NCBI GenBank assembly: GCA_963792075.1
Contig: CAWBUW010000007.1
Coordinates: 124,001-188,000, forward strand
Source of the DNA: CAWBUW01 sp963792075
GTDB lineage: Bacteria; Chloroflexota; Anaerolineae; Anaerolineales; UBA4823
Length of the DNA stretch: 64,000 nucleotides
Direction of reading: 5' to 3'
Part shown: in pieces, positions 60,852-64,000 of the stretch
How positions within the stretch are numbered: the first letter of the stretch is position 1
Layout of the letters: each line of letters starts with the position of its first letter
Notes under the pieces: model-generated
Told to the model about the DNA's origin: nothing
Database searches by the model: none
What the model saw: only the letters and a program-made list of their open reading frames with translations
Made by a program: the position numbers and the translations under genes

Positions 60852-62246
60852 ATGGATGACAATACTTCTTCAGGGAAATTATCAGGAAAGACTCAATATG
60901 CAGGCCGACGACGCCCAATGACAAGAGAGTTTGGATTTCACAGCCATCCAGATTTTACAGGGGGAGAGCTAAGTATAGTTGATGTTCCGGTATACAAACT
61001 GAAGAAAGGCCAAAAGCTGAATATTACATTCCTTTTGCCAGCGCACAATCAAGATCAATTTGTCGGCTTTGGTGGTTGGTTTTCAGCGCCCAGTGCCAAT
61101 ATGAAAATCCACAATCCTAACTACAACAGGAACATTCTGAAATACTCTCCCCAACCTGATTGGGGAAAAGTAGGGAGTATGTGGATCTCGGACGGGAAAA
61201 AAGAACCAATACAATACGAGATAACCGCTCCGCAAGATTGCAGTATAGCAATTTGGAATATGCAGTGTGGCAGTGTCTCACATGCACATCTTGAAGAAGC
61301 ACGAGCGCCCCTATTAAGGAATATGTATGAATTTGCTCCGGAGGCACTTTTTATCACAAATAAAGGGCAGGTAATCATTACAGTCAATGGTTTTCCAGCG
61401 GAGGAAAGTAATGAAAAGGTGAGTCTTTATCTGAAGTCTTGCAACAGATGTGGAAGGTTTCTTCCAATAAATATTCACAATGAGCGTCTTCATCTAAGTT
61501 TCACAAATCACTGCACTGCTAAACACAGAATTCCTTGTTCTCATACCGGCTTCGGAAAATTAACGAATATAACAACAAAAGAAGTTTTAAAGCTGAACCA
61601 CGGCTATCAATTAGAGTGCCGTTTTTGTAAAAAATTTGAGGTGAACGCTGCTCACAATCCAAAACGTACTTCAGCCCAAATGAAAGAAGATGGAACCAGG
61701 CGGAGGGCGATTGAGTTTTTATTAAGTGAGCTCTACCAGGATAGTTCACAAATTTCCTATCGCAGTCGAACAGGGTCTGAACTTGCCATTGACATCTGGA
61801 AACGGTTTGATAGAAAATGCTTCAATTGTGGAAAAAGATTAAGAACTCCATTTGACATGAATTTAGATCATACTCGCCCCCTCGCCCTAATGTGGCCACT
61901 TGATAGAAGTGCGACTGCGCTATGCAAGAGCTGCAATAATGAAAAGAGAGATCGCCCACCTTCAGAATTTTATTCAGAGGAACAATTAAAAGATTTATCG
62001 CAAATCACAGAAATTCCCTTTGAAGAATTGGTAGATCCATCCCCCAATGTCGAAGCGATAGCTTCTCTATTAAATAATTTGGATTGGTTTTTTAATGAAT
62101 TTCTGACCAATCCGAGAATGACAAGGGAGCTTGATGGCAAAGTACCAGCAGATTTATTAGTTAAAGCATTACAAAAGACTATCAATAAACTACCTGGAGG
62201 GGCACCAGTAGATTTGATAGATGAGCATAATAAGCGCCAAAAATAA
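60852..62246 (+). CDS. HNH-motif endonuclease-like protein
   Basis: A 464-residue protein. Residues about 40-190 form an unrecognised domain. Then come paired zinc-binding cysteines (CNRCGRF; CRFCKKF) and near the middle a clear HNH block, CFNCGKRL...MNLDHTRPLALMW...ALCKSCNNEKRD. The HNH fold binds a divalent metal and cuts DNA; many type II restriction enzymes use it. The gene follows a C-protein-like gene by nine bases and converges with a DNA methyltransferase gene nine bases away. A restriction endonuclease is the likely role. AT-rich codon use suggests transfer. Confidence 0.8.
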   Translation: MDDNTSSGKLSGKTQYAGRRRPMTREFGFHSHPDFTGGELSIVDVPVYKLKKGQKLNITFLLPAHNQDQFVGFGGWFSAPSANMKIHNPNYNRNILKYSPQPDWGKVGSMWISDGKKEPIQYEITAPQDCSIAIWNMQCGSVSHAHLEEARAPLLRNMYEFAPEALFITNKGQVIITVNGFPAEESNEKVSLYLKSCNRCGRFLPINIHNERLHLSFTNHCTAKHRIPCSHTGFGKLTNITTKEVLKLNHGYQLECRFCKKFEVNAAHNPKRTSAQMKEDGTRRRAIEFLLSELYQDSSQISYRSRTGSELAIDIWKRFDRKCFNCGKRLRTPFDMNLDHTRPLALMWPLDRSATALCKSCNNEKRDRPPSEFYSEEQLKDLSQITEIPFEELVDPSPNVEAIASLLNNLDWFFNEFLTNPRMTRELDGKVPADLLVKALQKTINKLPGGAPVDLIDEHNKRQK

Positions 62247-62255
62247 TTAGGAAAG

Positions 62256-64000
62256 CTAGACCAGTACCAAAAATTGATGCCCTGTAACCGTTCCTTTATC
62301 ACGTATGCCATGAGATTCTACGTGAGTAACATCCTCAACGAAGATATCTTCTACTTTAAACCATGGGGCTGCTACTCGGGCTAATTCATGTGCCATATCA
62401 CTCTTGTAACTTAATCCAAGGTGCAAAACCATAACTCCACCAGGCTTTAAGCGCTCACGAGCTTGTCGAAATATTGGTTGATAGATTTCGAAGCTCTCTT
62501 TTTGTCGCTCATCTACAAAAGCCAATGGCTTTACTGAAAAATCTTCTTTTTCCCAACCGCAGAACCACAACCTCATCCAATTTCCCACATAAAATCGGGT
62601 GCTATCAAAGAACGGCGGTGATGTGATGACTGCATCAAGGTTATCAACTTCATAAGGCCACCATTTTGTGGCATCCTGAAAGAATACCTTACCCGTTACA
62701 AACTTGTCTGATCTTCTAGCTTCTATGCTTCTTTCAACTTTATCGGTCAATCGGGGTATCAATGCCCTATATTCTGTAATTCCGGTAGGTTTGTAGGGAG
62801 TTATCGGGTGAGATCTTCGGCTCAATGCATAAGGACGATTTCCATGTAATATATGCAAAAGACTGGCTAAAACTAAATTCTCAGAACCGTTAGCGGGAGG
62901 AGTATTTATAAAGTAACGTCTCGCCAATAAAATTTCTCGAAGGGTCTCTGGATGGAAATAATCGGGAATGGTCCCATTGAAAGAAAATTCTTGACAAGCC
63001 CTATATTCTTCCCCTGTGGGGTCGTTCTCAGAGATATAATTACTGAGTTTTTTTATAACCGCATCACTCTCAACCTTTTTGAAATCCCCGACTTTTGCCG
63101 ATGAAACAACTAATGCAGCTGGACTGATTTCAAAACCATAAGACATTACACCGCTTTGAGCGGATTCGAATGGTATTGTTCCTACTCCTGCAAATGGATC
63201 TAACATCCTACCACCCGGAGGCACAAATGTGTTTACCAGATGGTGAGCTAAAGATGGTTTCATTTTTCCTTGATAAGAACACAATGAGTGAAGCTCACTT
63301 CCCCAATTGCGTTTTGCATATGGTTGTTGCTGATGAGGAAGATCATTCTTAAAAATACCCCATTTGCTACTCCACCAATAAGACGACTGCTCAATTTCAT
63401 GAACTCGAACAGCTTTTTGGGTTGGCTCCCCTACTTTTAGCTTTAGAAGGACTTGGCGAAGCTCTGTACGATCTCTTGATAGACGCTTTCTAAGAACTAC
63501 CAGGTCATCGAGAACAAAACCATGTTTTTCTAATATTTCAACAAGTAGTAAATCGGTAGGTATATGTACACCACCATATATGGAATCTCCTAGATCAACA
63601 GCAACCACAGCTCCTTTCGCTAAATGGTTTCGAATGCCGGAGAATATTAACTCCATGTCTTGAAAATAGCTTAGTATCATCTTGGGAATACGAACGTCAT
63701 ATGCAGTTTCTTCAACCTTTTTGATAATTTCTATCAAAGGTTCTGGTATGTAATCACTGACTTTTCCCATTGTTATGTCATTAATACCAGCAGAAACCGC
63801 TCGATATCGGAAATCTGCAAGTTCTTTTTGTGACCTAAGACTTCTTAAAAACCAAAGTTCGATTTTTGTATTTCGAAAATAATTAGTTCCATTTAGATAG
63901 GGAGGACTGGTTATCACTAAATCAATATCTAGATATGGTAATTTATTTATTTTTTTCGCATTCTCACATATAAGTGTTGGTCGGTGAAGTGGAGGATCCG
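62256..64000 (-). CDS. DNA methyltransferase with two SPP(Y/F) motifs (5' partial)
   Basis: The frame stays open to the end of the window, so the start is missing. It begins inside DPPLHRPTLICENA, followed by VITSPPYLNGTNY, an N6-adenine/N4-cytosine methyltransferase motif IV. About 250 residues later is motif I, MLDPFAGVGTIPFE, the SAM site. A second motif IV, VITSPPFFDSTRF, follows near the C-terminus. Two catalytic SPP motifs around one or two SAM sites suggest a fused pair able to modify two strands or bases. It converges with the HNH gene. It is the likely modification arm of a restriction system. Confidence 0.85.
   Translation of the reverse strand, partial: DPPLHRPTLICENAKKINKLPYLDIDLVITSPPYLNGTNYFRNTKIELWFLRSLRSQKELADFRYRAVSAGINDITMGKVSDYIPEPLIEIIKKVEETAYDVRIPKMILSYFQDMELIFSGIRNHLAKGAVVAVDLGDSIYGGVHIPTDLLLVEILEKHGFVLDDLVVLRKRLSRDRTELRQVLLKLKVGEPTQKAVRVHEIEQSSYWWSSKWGIFKNDLPHQQQPYAKRNWGSELHSLCSYQGKMKPSLAHHLVNTFVPPGGRMLDPFAGVGTIPFESAQSGVMSYGFEISPAALVVSSAKVGDFKKVESDAVIKKLSNYISENDPTGEEYRACQEFSFNGTIPDYFHPETLREILLARRYFINTPPANGSENLVLASLLHILHGNRPYALSRRSHPITPYKPTGITEYRALIPRLTDKVERSIEARRSDKFVTGKVFFQDATKWWPYEVDNLDAVITSPPFFDSTRFYVGNWMRLWFCGWEKEDFSVKPLAFVDERQKESFEIYQPIFRQARERLKPGGVMVLHLGLSYKSDMAHELARVAAPWFKVEDIFVEDVTHVESHGIRDKGTVTGHQFLVLV

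Overview
This 64 kb window looks like a chromosomal segment of a Chloroflexota bacterium, probably Anaerolineae-like. That placement is inferred from style: Thr/Pro-rich lipoprotein linkers, caspase/STAND and WD40 proteins, an FHA-ABC exporter and XRE-cupin regulators. No ribosomal marker is present to prove it. Several genes carry frameshifts; some are tandem duplications (real mutations), others are single-base changes that could be sequence errors.

Layout. (1) 0-13 kb: a partial anti-sigma factor, a membrane protein, a divergent caspase-like protease / STAND-TPR pair that looks like an immune or conflict system, a CsoR/CstR-type sensor facing a Cys-rich protein, crcB with a DUF190-CBS protein, a decayed histidine kinase and two lipoproteins. 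(2) 13-33 kb: a biosynthetic locus read outward from a shared promoter region near 21.9 kb. Leftward: two small proteins, two AarF/UbiB-like proteins (one apparently a pseudokinase), a triple-FHA ABC exporter and an Sfp-type phosphopantetheinyl transferase. Rightward: a one-module KS-AT-DH-ACP PKS, a HemN-like radical SAM enzyme, a carrier-C-A-PCP-reductase NRPS and a free-standing ketoreductase. The set recalls jawsamycin-type iterative PKS plus radical SAM cyclopropanation, with reductive release of an amino-acid-linked product.

(3) 33-51 kb: a genomic island bounded by direct repeats of the 3' half of tRNA-Arg(UCG). It holds a decayed transposase, a lipoprotein, a hydantoinase/oxoprolinase catabolic operon with its peptide-type ABC importer and two XRE-cupin regulators, a truncated excisionase and a doubly broken integrase. 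A collapsed integrase/tRNA relic lies just outside the left end, suggesting tandem accretion of elements. A second, intact integrase and excisionase lie on the other side of the tRNA. (4) 52.9-59.8 kb: a response regulator, a 60-residue peptide ending in Trp, an isoprenyl synthase-like protein and a PDZ/multi-TM histidine kinase, followed by an ABC-2 transporter. This is the parts list of a ComQXPA quorum-sensing system and is the most exciting find here. (5) 59.8-64 kb: AT-rich DNA with a gene remnant and a restriction-modification-like set (XRE controller, HNH protein, DNA methyltransferase running off the window).
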